DNA of 32,260 nt from contig DATNQF010000226.1 in the NCBI GenBank assembly GCA_036702855.1, forward strand, positions 1 through 32,260, given 5' to 3'. Shown here piece after piece: positions 25,501-32,260 of this stretch (the stretch's first letter is position 1; each line of letters begins with the position of its first letter). A program made the translations under genes and the position numbers. Origin of the DNA: JACVSF01 sp036702855 (GTDB lineage: Bacteria > Cyanobacteriota > Cyanobacteriia > Phormidesmidales > Phormidesmidaceae). The notes beneath the pieces are model-generated. The model was given only the letters and a program-made list of their open reading frames with translations. It did not search any database and was not told where the DNA came from.

Positions 25501-26058
25501 ATGATGACTGAATGCCTGCCCTGCCTGCTGACCTCTAGAAGCCAATCCGTCTCTCTGGATTGGCTGGAGGCTTTAGCTGGAGAAAGCGAACACGAGTCGC
25601 TGTGTCTGCCCTACCAGGAGGTTCTACGGACCATTGGCTCCTTGTCTAGAACGGTGGCTTCCGGTAGTTGGACAGCCCTGAATTTGGATACCTATTTTGG
25701 GTTGAGTGCAGGTGAAGCAGGCTTTAAGGAACTCCTGCTGCCTTTTATGTGGGTAGCGCGTCAGCGGTTGATTGCACGAGTGGGTGCAGCGTATCAGCGC
25801 TTTCCTTTGGAGCAGCGGGTGGCGCTGGAGCAAGAGTTGTTGGCGACTCTCAATGCGCTTTGTTCCCAAAGATTGAAGGCGGCTTATCCAGGTTTACCGC
25901 CCCTCAAGTTGCAATCAATTAGGGATGACTACAACCGTCGAGGATGGCGCTATTTTGCTGGACATCATCCAGGGACGGCCCAAGAGCTTTCAGAAACTTT
26001 GTTAGCTTGGGTTGACTCGGTTGCTCGGTTGCTTGATAGTTTTGAAGCGCGAATTTAA
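25501..26058 (+). CDS. small protein resembling the N-terminal helical region of LanM synthetases
   Basis: A 185-residue, mostly helical protein with no signal peptide. By eye it follows the pattern of the N-terminal region of LanM-type lanthipeptide synthetases: FKELLLPFMWVARQRL, then a helix LEQELLATLNALCSQRLKA, then a block of the form WRYFAGHHPGTAQELSETLL followed by AWVDSVARLLDSFEAR, which matches the LanM pattern 'L..eYPvLaRqL...W...'. The following dehydratase and cyclase parts of LanM are absent; tpsB starts 58 bases later. The similarity is inferred from memory and needs a profile search. The ATG at 25501 is chosen (AAGG nine bases upstream); the open frame extends to a TTG at 25423. 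It lies between tpsA and tpsB on the same strand. Confidence 0.55.
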   Translation: MMTECLPCLLTSRSQSVSLDWLEALAGESEHESLCLPYQEVLRTIGSLSRTVASGSWTALNLDTYFGLSAGEAGFKELLLPFMWVARQRLIARVGAAYQRFPLEQRVALEQELLATLNALCSQRLKAAYPGLPPLKLQSIRDDYNRRGWRYFAGHHPGTAQELSETLLAWVDSVARLLDSFEARI

Positions 26059-26116
26059 TGAGGGCGCGCCTAATGATGTGTTCGGCCTGGCCATAGGGAT
26101 CTAGCCTTGGGAGCTG

Positions 26117-27856
26117 ATGTTTTTCTCTGAGAATCTGCACTGTACTCCTATCCTGGCTACCCTCTCCAGGGTCTGTTGCCTGCTGAGCGCTAGCGGGTTA
26201 ATCGGCAGCTTGGCTGGGGCTGCGATCGCACAGTCTATTCCCCCTACTCCGAGCGATCTCCCTGATCCGGCTGAACAGACGTTGCCAGCCCCGACTGAAC
26301 CGCTGGTTCCAACCCCGCAAAGCCCAGCGCGCCCCATTCTGCCGCCGACTACGCTGCCCGTATCTCCCACTTCCCCTGCCTCTGAGTTTGCGTTTCAAGT
26401 CAATCAGATAGAGGTTGTGGGTAGTACTGTTTTGCAGGCTGAAATTGCTAATTTGGTGCAGCCTCTAGAAGGTCAGACCTTAACCCTGGAAGACCTGTTT
26501 GATCTGCGGACAGCCATTACTAACCTATATATTGCTCAGGGTTACGTGACTTCTGGAGCGTTTCTGCCCAACAATCAAGACCTCAGTGATGGGGTCGTGC
26601 AGATTCAAGTTGTGGAGGGATCGCTAGAAGAAATTCAGGTGAACGGGTTGGGCCACTTGCAGGAAGGCTATGTGCGCGATCGCATTGCGCTTGCTACCCA
26701 GACCCCCCTCAACGTGCGTCGGTTGGAGGAAGCGTTGCAGCTTTTGCAGGTTAACCCACTGCTAGCACGGGTCAGCGCCGAACTCACTGCAGGGAGTGCG
26801 CCGGGGCAAACCCTGTTGATTTTGGATTTGACGGAAGCGGATCCCTTCCTGGCTAATTTTGGGGTAGATAACAACCGCGCCCCCAGCATTGCTTCTTTAC
26901 AGGGCACGACATCCCTAACGCATTTGAACGTGCTTGGTCTAGGCGATCAGCTCAGTGTGGGCGGGGGCTTTACCGAGGGACTCAAGCTCTACACCGTTAG
27001 CTACGCCCTGCCGCTCAACGCCTACGATGGCACGTTGGAAGTGCGCTACGAAAACGCCAGGAGCCGCATTGTGGATCCGCGCTTTGTCGAGCTTGGTATT
27101 CGTAACGAAAGTGAGAGCTTGGGCATCAATTTTCGCCAACCGTTGACTCGTTCGGTTAATTCTGAGTTTGCCTTGGGGTTGGGGCTCGATTTGAGGGAGA
27201 GCCGCAGCTTTATTTTGGACGACATTCCCTTTTCTTTTTCGGAAGGTGCCAATCGAGGCGTTGCGAAAGTTAGCGCTCTGCGTTTCTCTCAGGAGTGGGT
27301 GAATCGGGACATCAACACGGTGTTGGCAGTGCGATCGCAATTTAGCCTAGGGATCAATGCCTTTGGCGCTACGGTGAATGAGAGTGGCCCCGACGGGCAG
27401 TTCTTTAGCTGGTTGGGGCAGGCTCAGTGGGTGCAGCAGTTCGCTCCTGGTACGCTGCTTTTGACCCGGCTTACCACTCAACTCACGCCCGATTCCCTAC
27501 TGCCTGTCGAACGCTTTAGTTTGGGCGGGGCGGAAACGGTGCGGGGCTATGCCCAGAACCAGATTGTCACCGACAATGCGCTGCTGGGATCTGTGGAGCT
27601 TCGTCTGCCTCTATCGTCAATTCCCAATGAGCTACAGCTCACTCCGTTCATTGATGCTGGGGCAGGGTGGAACAACGATTCGCCGGATCCTGATTCTTCG
27701 TTTTTACTCGGAACGGGTTTGGGGTTGCGGTGGCAGCCTGCCCCCGAACTTAGCGTACGCCTAGACTATGGTATTCCCCTTATCGGCGTTCGTCGGACGG
27801 GATCTTCATTGCAGGAAAATGGGTTTTACTTTTCGGTCAACTTCCAGCCCTTCTAG
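26117..27856 (+). CDS. two-partner-secretion outer-membrane transporter (TpsB, ShlB/FhaC family)
   Basis: A 579-residue Omp85-superfamily transporter that should export the TpsA protein through the outer membrane. A signal peptide (~1-39, ending AAIAQ) is followed by a Pro-rich linker (41-88), then POTRA-type repeats starting FQVNQIEVVGS (about 93-235; ...VVEGSLEEIQVNG...). From ~240 on it is a beta-barrel with the conserved VRGY motif at 475-478, which belongs to the L6 loop lock, and a C-terminal Phe (YFSVNFQPF) typical of outer-membrane proteins. The ATG has GGGAG four bases upstream. The long Pro/Thr linker before POTRA is common in cyanobacterial members. It is separated from tpsA by one small gene. 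Confidence 0.94.
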   Translation: MFFSENLHCTPILATLSRVCCLLSASGLIGSLAGAAIAQSIPPTPSDLPDPAEQTLPAPTEPLVPTPQSPARPILPPTTLPVSPTSPASEFAFQVNQIEVVGSTVLQAEIANLVQPLEGQTLTLEDLFDLRTAITNLYIAQGYVTSGAFLPNNQDLSDGVVQIQVVEGSLEEIQVNGLGHLQEGYVRDRIALATQTPLNVRRLEEALQLLQVNPLLARVSAELTAGSAPGQTLLILDLTEADPFLANFGVDNNRAPSIASLQGTTSLTHLNVLGLGDQLSVGGGFTEGLKLYTVSYALPLNAYDGTLEVRYENARSRIVDPRFVELGIRNESESLGINFRQPLTRSVNSEFALGLGLDLRESRSFILDDIPFSFSEGANRGVAKVSALRFSQEWVNRDINTVLAVRSQFSLGINAFGATVNESGPDGQFFSWLGQAQWVQQFAPGTLLLTRLTTQLTPDSLLPVERFSLGGAETVRGYAQNQIVTDNALLGSVELRLPLSSIPNELQLTPFIDAGAGWNNDSPDPDSSFLLGTGLGLRWQPAPELSVRLDYGIPLIGVRRTGSSLQENGFYFSVNFQPF

Positions 27857-27865
27857 ACTGGGGTT

Positions 27866-27905
27866 ATTGCGGTTTTCGGTCAACTCAATTGCCGAAAACT
27901 GCAAT
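27866..27905 (+). terminator. hairpin after tpsB, overlapping an 18-bp repeated motif
   Basis: ATTGCGGTTTTCGG (27866-27879) pairs with CCGAAAACTGCAAT (27892-27905), 14 bp with one G-U pair and a 12-base loop, ten bases after the tpsB stop. No T-tract follows, so it could be an attenuator or processing site rather than a terminator. Its right arm is part of the motif AATTGCCGAAAACTGCAA found again at 31390-31407. Confidence 0.5.
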
Positions 27906-27991
27906 CCAGCTGAGCCAAAACAGGCAAGGATACCCCTAATGTTTCCGATATCCTAAGGGCGTAGCCGCTCCATCGGCGAAGGAGAGTGCGC

Positions 27992-28681
27992 GTGAGCAAA
28001 ACCGTTCATCTATTTCATCCCTCGAAACCAGAACCTTCAAATTCCTTAGATCACTTGGTTCGATGGTGCTATCGGCACCAGGCCCAAGCATTACACACCG
28101 AAGCAGAAACCATTCGCAATGGCATTCTTCAGGACCTTTTTGCGCTGCGTCGCAAGCTGGAGCTGAGTTGCCCCTTAGTAGGTGGTGAGGGCTGCGTCGA
28201 AGCTGAAGAACCCTGCCTCGGGGACATTGAGCAGATTTATGCAGCGCTAGAGACTCTAAGCGATCGCCTCAGTTCTCCTTACCTACAAGACTCCCTGCCA
28301 CTGGCCATTCAGCATGCGCTGCAACCTTGGCAAATGGCGGTTGGCCTCGCCCTTGATCTCCCGTCTACCTGGGCAGCCGAACCTCCAGAGCATATTGCTC
28401 TCATTTTGACCCTGCTACGCCACAGCCTATCTGCTTTAGCGACGGTTTCTGCTCACTGCCAGCTTAGCCTCCATAGCCAGCCCCAATCGCGGCACCTCAC
28501 GCTGCGAGCTACCTATGATCCCCAATTGCCCTCTCCCTTCTTGGCTACCGTAGCCGCAACGCCCAGTCCTTCCCAAGGGGACGACTTGCCCCATCTCCTG
28601 CAAGCCTTTCAGGCAATTACTGGGGGAGAAACAGCTTGGGAACACCAGCCTGGAGAAACGCTCTGGCAATTATGCTGGTAG
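27992..28681 (+). CDS. degenerate histidine-kinase-like protein (Arg at phospho-acceptor site)
   Basis: A 229-residue soluble protein. Residues ~20-55 look like the dimerisation helix of NarL-partner sensor kinases, but where the CHASE2 kinase downstream has AIHNGPLQTL this protein has TIRNGILQDL, so Arg42 replaces the phospho-acceptor His. The second half resembles a decayed ATPase domain: a helix LILTLLRHSLSAL where the N-box would be, and a final ITGGETAWEHQPGETLWQL like the last strands of HATPase_c, with no DxGxG or N-box Asn visible. The GTG at 27992 has AAGGAG seven bases upstream; a GTG at 27986 is too close to it. It lies just before the response regulator and CHASE2 kinase genes on the same strand. 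The family call is by eye. Confidence 0.65.
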   Translation: MSKTVHLFHPSKPEPSNSLDHLVRWCYRHQAQALHTEAETIRNGILQDLFALRRKLELSCPLVGGEGCVEAEEPCLGDIEQIYAALETLSDRLSSPYLQDSLPLAIQHALQPWQMAVGLALDLPSTWAAEPPEHIALILTLLRHSLSALATVSAHCQLSLHSQPQSRHLTLRATYDPQLPSPFLATVAATPSPSQGDDLPHLLQAFQAITGGETAWEHQPGETLWQLCW

Positions 28682-28800
28682 AGTCCTGTTTGGCACTTTC
28701 TACAATCGCAAACCCAAGGCCCTAAATGGGATTGAGCTTCTGCGATCGCATCTTCTCTGAGCCAACTTATAAGCCGACTGACTGTTCTTTAGGGCTGACT

Positions 28801-29463
28801 ATGACTAAGTCCCAACCCCGCTCCAAAATTCTTGTTGTTGATGACCACGAAGCTGTGCTGGGCGGTACCGTAAGCGCCCTCACCAAGCAGTACCCCACAG
28901 CGGATATTCGCACGGCAGCAACAGCCCAGGAAACAGTGACCTCCATCACTCAAGCTGTACCTGATCTGCTGGTCATGGATCTCTCTATTCCAGAGAAACC
29001 TGGGGAGACTGCTCAAACCGAAACGGGCATTCAACTATTGCGATCGCTGATGCAGAAGTACCCAGACCTGAACATTGTGGTGCAAAGTGCCCACGTCAAA
29101 GCACTTGTGCGGCTCAAGCCTTTGATCGACACCCACCAGGCGGGCTTCACCATTGCCGACAAGAACCTGCCTCTGCGGGAAATGTTGACCAAGGTGGATT
29201 GGTCGCTTCAGGGTTTGATCTACACCCCTCGCGACATGCGCACCGGGCTAGAGGTCAAACCGGAGTGGCTAGATGTACTGCACCTGGCTTTTCATGAAGG
29301 GCTACAGGACAAAGCCATTGCCGAGCGCATGAACGTGTCAGAGCGCACCGTACGCCACTACTGGACCAAAGTACAGGATGCCCTAGACGTTTATCCCGAT
29401 GAGGGCAAAAACATTCGGATTCAAACCGAGATTCGCGCCCGAGAGGAAGGGCTGATCGATTAG
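28801..29463 (+). CDS. LuxR-type response regulator
   Basis: A 220-residue two-component regulator. The N-terminal receiver domain has the acidic pair Asp14/Asp15 (KILVVDDHEAV), the phospho-acceptor Asp60 (LLVMDLSIPEK) and a Lys in TIADKN. The C-terminal DNA-binding part has a LuxR/FixJ-type helix-turn-helix (FHEGLQDKAIAERMNVSERTVRHYW in pattern, about residues 165-190) with a charged tail. The receiver contains an insertion near EKPGETAQTETGIQLL. The ATG at 28801 is chosen; a longer frame from 28726 adds 25 residues outside the domain. It ends five bases before the CHASE2 kinase start, so the two are surely an operon and probably a cognate pair. The target promoters are unknown; tpsA and the CHAT gene are the natural candidates. 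Confidence 0.92.
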   Translation: MTKSQPRSKILVVDDHEAVLGGTVSALTKQYPTADIRTAATAQETVTSITQAVPDLLVMDLSIPEKPGETAQTETGIQLLRSLMQKYPDLNIVVQSAHVKALVRLKPLIDTHQAGFTIADKNLPLREMLTKVDWSLQGLIYTPRDMRTGLEVKPEWLDVLHLAFHEGLQDKAIAERMNVSERTVRHYWTKVQDALDVYPDEGKNIRIQTEIRAREEGLID

Positions 29464-29467
29464 GGGA

Positions 29468-31390
29468 ATGGCCAAAACCTCAAAACTCTCTGCAATTTCT
29501 GCAATTTTGGGGCAGTGGAAACCGTCGCTAGGGGGCTGGCAGCGCAACCTATTGCCAGGAATGACGGTGCTGGGTCTGGTCATTGGAGCACGGCTGCTGG
29601 GGCTTTTTCAAAGCCTGGAGTGGAAAACGCTCGATACCCTTATGCGTCTGCGGCCTGCTGAAGCTGTGGACGAACGGGTGTTGATTGTGGGCATTGACGA
29701 CGACTATTTGCAGCGCACGCGTACCTATCCTGTCTCGGACGAGGATCTGGTACGGCTGTTGAAAACGCTAGCTCCCTATCAACCGCGTGCCGTTGGCATT
29801 GATATCTACCGCGATTTGCCAGTTAATCCCGGTCATACGGAACTAGTGCGAACCTTGGCAGCCCAGCCCAACGTTTTTGGCATTGAAAAGCTCTTTTCCC
29901 CGTCGGTGCCGCCACCTCCCTCCCTTCCACCTGAGCGGGTTGGCTTTGTGGATTTTTTGAATGACTCGGATGGCTTCATTCGCCGCAGCTTGCTAGGAGC
30001 CTCTGACGGAGTGGGCAGTTACCACTTTTCCCTGGCGATGCGTCTAGCTGAGCACTACCTTAAGCCGGAGGGAATCGCGCTCAGCAATGGCCTGAAGGAT
30101 CCGGTGGCTATGCGCTTGGGCGAAACAGAGCTAACTCGCGTTCGACCAAACTCAGGCAGCTATGTTGGGGCTGATGCTGGTGGCAATCAAGTCTTGCTGA
30201 ATGTTCGCAGCGGGCCAAATCCTTTTCGAGTCGTTTCAATTGAGGCGGTGCTGTCGGGCCAGGTGGATTCTACTTGGATTCGCGATCGCATTGTGCTGGT
30301 AGGCATTACCTCCCTCAGCACAAAGGATGTCATCAACTCAGCCGCAGTGGTTTCTGATGATCCTGGTTTGGTATACGGGGTGGTGCTGCAAGCCCATGCC
30401 GTTAGCCAGCTGGTTAGCGCGACGCTAGCCGGTCGTCCGCTGCTGAAGGTTTGGCCCGACGGCTGGGAGTACCTGTGGATTGTGCTGTGGGGCGGCGCAG
30501 GCATGGTGCTGGTGCGGCGGCTGCCGACCCCCTCTTCCTATCTATTGGTAATTGGATTAGCTGGACTGGGGCTAATTGGGCTAAGTTTTGGGCTGCTCTG
30601 GCTAGCTGGCTGGTGGATTCCTCTCGTGCCTACCCTGGCTGCCTTTACGGTCAACGGGCTGGTGTTGCCTGGGTTTTACCTGTACGACCAAACGTTGCGA
30701 TCGCGCATTGAGGAGCGTCAGCGGGTCATCGACCAAACCTACGACGCCATTCACAACGGCCCGCTCCAAACCCTAGCGCAGGTCTTGCGTCAGGAGGACG
30801 ACGAGCGCGAATGGGAAGACACTCTGCCCAAGTTACACCACCTAAACCGGGAACTGAGGGAAATTTACAACACCCTATTGCGAGAGTCCCTACCGCAGAG
30901 TCACCAGTTATCCCTTCACGGCGGTCAGCGCCTACTGGATCTACAAAACCCACTACATGAAGTTCTCTACGAGGTCTACACGCAGACGCTTCAGCGGGAG
31001 TTTCCTAATTTCAAATCCCTAAAGATCCACATCACCAAGTTTGAGCCGATGGTGGCTGATCGACTCTCTTCAGATGATCGTCGGGCCATCTGCCGCTTCC
31101 TGGAGGAAGCTCTCTGCAATGTAGGTAAATACGCCCAGGGTGCTACTCGGCTAACGGTCACTTGCTTTGCTACTGAGGGAGAGAATTTGGTGCAGGTCCA
31201 GGACAACGGGCAAGGAGTTGTGGCCCTTTCAGAAAAGCCTGAGCCAGCGACCGGAGGCCGAGGCACGCAGCAAGCCCACCAGCTGGCCAAGAAGCTGCGG
31301 GGACAGTTCCAGCGAGTAGCGGTAACGCCCAAGGGCACCCGTTGTGAATTGCGATGGCCTGCCAAACCCCGCCGTGGCTGGGGTGGGTAA
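29468..31390 (+). CDS. CHASE2-domain sensor histidine kinase
   Basis: A 640-residue membrane sensor kinase. The first transmembrane helix is about residues 28-48. The CHASE2 extracytoplasmic sensor follows (~60-330), with family blocks VLIVGIDDDYLQ, PRAVGIDIYRD, GFVDFLNDSDGFIRRS and IRDRIVLVGITS. Three further helices lie at ~333-405. The cytoplasmic dimerisation domain has YDAIHNGPLQTLAQVL with phospho-acceptor His429. The ATPase domain shows an N-box-like FLEEALCNVGKYA (Asn551) and VQDNGQGV (Asp578), and a final GGRGTQQAHQLAKKLRG. This is a NarL/DesK-type kinase, which fits the LuxR-type regulator five bases upstream. The ligand is unknown; CHASE2 is a periplasmic sensing domain of unclear stimulus. 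Confidence 0.94.
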   Translation: MAKTSKLSAISAILGQWKPSLGGWQRNLLPGMTVLGLVIGARLLGLFQSLEWKTLDTLMRLRPAEAVDERVLIVGIDDDYLQRTRTYPVSDEDLVRLLKTLAPYQPRAVGIDIYRDLPVNPGHTELVRTLAAQPNVFGIEKLFSPSVPPPPSLPPERVGFVDFLNDSDGFIRRSLLGASDGVGSYHFSLAMRLAEHYLKPEGIALSNGLKDPVAMRLGETELTRVRPNSGSYVGADAGGNQVLLNVRSGPNPFRVVSIEAVLSGQVDSTWIRDRIVLVGITSLSTKDVINSAAVVSDDPGLVYGVVLQAHAVSQLVSATLAGRPLLKVWPDGWEYLWIVLWGGAGMVLVRRLPTPSSYLLVIGLAGLGLIGLSFGLLWLAGWWIPLVPTLAAFTVNGLVLPGFYLYDQTLRSRIEERQRVIDQTYDAIHNGPLQTLAQVLRQEDDEREWEDTLPKLHHLNRELREIYNTLLRESLPQSHQLSLHGGQRLLDLQNPLHEVLYEVYTQTLQREFPNFKSLKIHITKFEPMVADRLSSDDRRAICRFLEEALCNVGKYAQGATRLTVTCFATEGENLVQVQDNGQGVVALSEKPEPATGGRGTQQAHQLAKKLRGQFQRVAVTPKGTRCELRWPAKPRRGWGG

Positions 31391-31407
31391 ATTGCCGAAA
31401 ACTGCAA
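31390..31407 (+). repeat. second copy of the 18-bp motif AATTGCCGAAAACTGCAA
   Basis: Identical over all 18 bases to positions 27887-27904. It begins at the last base of the CHASE2 kinase stop codon. A related palindrome occurs at 25384-25401. All three copies lie just outside genes of the secretion/signalling locus. Confidence 0.8.
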
Positions 31408-31408
31408 A

Positions 31409-31454
31409 TAAGCTGACCTGTAGCGGCAGCGAAGTTGGCGCAAAGGTCAGCTTA
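31409..31454 (+). terminator. 11-bp hairpin after the CHASE2 kinase gene
   Basis: TAAGCTGACCT (31409-31419) pairs perfectly with AGGTCAGCTTA (31444-31454) around a 24-base loop, immediately after the repeated motif. There is no T-tract, so it may be a processing or attenuation structure between the kinase and downstream genes. Confidence 0.4.
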
Positions 31455-31510
31455 GCTGATAGGGGAATTGCCTACTTTGGAATAACCACCCCAAACAAGC
31501 CGCTGTCGCC

Positions 31511-31735
31511 ATGCACCTTGACGTTACCCCCCTCCTTCAAAAATTGCTGCAAAAGGCCCTGCCTCTTTCCCTGAATTTTCTCGATGATGTATTACTTTTT
31601 ACAGTATCTAAAGTTGGCCTTCATCTGCCCTGGCTCCAGGGGTTAACCACAGTATTCTGGACACTGAGCCTACTGTACTGGGCCTTCCGGATTGGGCAAT
31701 TTTGCTATAAGCGGTACTACATACGGGGAATTTAG
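31511..31735 (+). CDS. small membrane protein of unknown function, 74 aa
   Basis: No family is recognised. The 74-residue frame starts at ATG without an obvious ribosome-binding site. An amphipathic N-terminal helix (LLQKLLQKALPLSLNFLDDV) is followed by one hydrophobic helix (WLQGLTTVFWTLSLLYWAF) and a basic end (YKRYYIRGI). It lies nine bases before the DUF928 gene start on the same strand, which supports a real gene. A small accessory membrane protein is likely, but a function cannot be proposed. Confidence 0.55.
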   Translation: MHLDVTPLLQKLLQKALPLSLNFLDDVLLFTVSKVGLHLPWLQGLTTVFWTLSLLYWAFRIGQFCYKRYYIRGI

Positions 31736-31744
31736 GAGCAAGTC

Positions 31745-32260
31745 ATGATGCAACGACAAGGGGGACAAAATCAAAGGAATAAACAGAGCCGTTTTCTGCG
31801 GTACAGACTGGGTTTACTCATCAGCCTGCTCGGAACCTTAATGACGTTTGCAACGCCTGCTCAGGCTGGGTATGTGCCCCCTGAAAATGCCGACGCTCCC
31901 ACCTCTCGGACTACAGGCGGTGGACGGCGCGGCGGTTGCCAGGCGTTAGGAGATATTGACTTGGTGGCCTTGGCCCCTCAATTTCACATAGGCCAAACCT
32001 TGTCTACTCACCCGACACTGGTGTGGTATGCTCCCGCTGATATTCATCAACCCTTAGATGTTGAACTGTATCAAAAAGATACGAACGGCCGATGGAAGCG
32101 GCTTAAGACGTTTACGCTGGAGGAACAAGCCGCAGGGTATATGTCTTTCTCCTGGCCCGAGACGGAGCCTGCGCTAACTGTGGGTCAGACCTACCGTTGG
32201 CAGGTAATCTCTACGTGTGTAATAGGTCTACCTTCACGAGACTTGGTCACGACGGCAGAA
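31745..32260 (+). CDS. DUF928-family exported protein (3' end outside window)
   Basis: The frame is open from ATG at 31745 to the end of the window (172 codons), so the C-terminus is missing. AGGAG lies about six bases upstream of the start. An N-terminal signal peptide is clear: basic start (RNKQSRFLRYRLG), hydrophobic core (LLISLLGTLMTFA), and cleavage likely after TPAQA. The mature part fits the cyanobacterial DUF928 family: a Gly/Arg-rich stretch GGGRRGGCQ, then LVALAPQFHIGQTLSTHPTL, WYAP, a beta-rich segment, and GQTYRWQVISTC. Its function is unknown. Members often sit near CHASE2, CHAT or haemagglutinin-like genes, as here; that recollection is from general knowledge of such loci. Confidence 0.85.
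   Translation, partial: MMQRQGGQNQRNKQSRFLRYRLGLLISLLGTLMTFATPAQAGYVPPENADAPTSRTTGGGRRGGCQALGDIDLVALAPQFHIGQTLSTHPTLVWYAPADIHQPLDVELYQKDTNGRWKRLKTFTLEEQAAGYMSFSWPETEPALTVGQTYRWQVISTCVIGLPSRDLVTTAE

Noticed and set aside
26939..27340. 133-residue minus-strand frame inside tpsB
   Set aside because: It is a shadow of the beta-barrel coding sequence with no ribosome-binding site or family pattern.

Overview
The window looks like a chromosomal segment of a cyanobacterium, probably a filamentous Leptolyngbya/Oscillatoriales-type organism (the lineage is inferred). Four things point there. About 25 copies of the cyanobacterial HIP1 octamer GCGATCGC can be counted by eye. There is a C-terminally extended plant-type 2Fe-2S ferredoxin of the Fed2/FdC2 kind, an ABC1/UbiB kinase of the cyanobacterial/plastid type, and a set of CHAT, CHASE2, DUF928 and filamentous-haemagglutinin genes typical of larger cyanobacterial genomes. 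No insertion sequence, phage gene, CRISPR array or rRNA was seen. One tRNA, tRNA-Ser(GGA), is present.

Bases 1-18.7 kb are mostly housekeeping and conserved genes. In order they are: the 3' end of a PrsW-type membrane protease gene; a small unknown protein; a lipoprotein; a DegT-family aminotransferase; an ABC1/UbiB kinase with a small membrane protein downstream; a coiled-coil/EamA transporter fusion; tRNA-Ser; the extended ferredoxin and an inositol-monophosphatase-family enzyme; a tightly packed dnaJ-TPR / hisZ / bacterial-type ferredoxin group; an orphan membrane histidine kinase followed by a Ser/Thr kinase; an alpha/beta hydrolase facing it; rpiA; a large unknown membrane protein; and a lysine-rich unknown protein. 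Several strong hairpin terminators separate these units.

Bases 18.7-32.26 kb form an accessory region devoted to cell-surface export and signalling. A secreted protein with an HExxH zinc motif and a TPR-CHAT protein (caspase-like His/Cys dyad) lie on the minus strand. Divergent from the CHAT gene, across a short region with inverted repeats, a plus-strand series begins. It holds a two-partner-secretion exoprotein (TpsA), a small protein that resembles the N-terminal helical part of LanM lanthipeptide synthetases, the Omp85-type transporter TpsB, a degenerate histidine-kinase-like protein with Arg at the phospho-acceptor position, a LuxR-type response regulator, a CHASE2 histidine kinase with an intact His, a small membrane protein, and a DUF928 secreted protein cut by the window end.

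The simplest reading of the second half is a CHASE2 sensor kinase and response regulator, perhaps tuned by the pseudo-kinase, controlling a surface exoprotein and a CHAT protease-like partner. The roles are inferred; the gene families, motifs and layout are visible. An 18-bp motif is repeated exactly after tpsB and after the CHASE2 gene, with a variant after tpsA, so it marks three joints of this locus.
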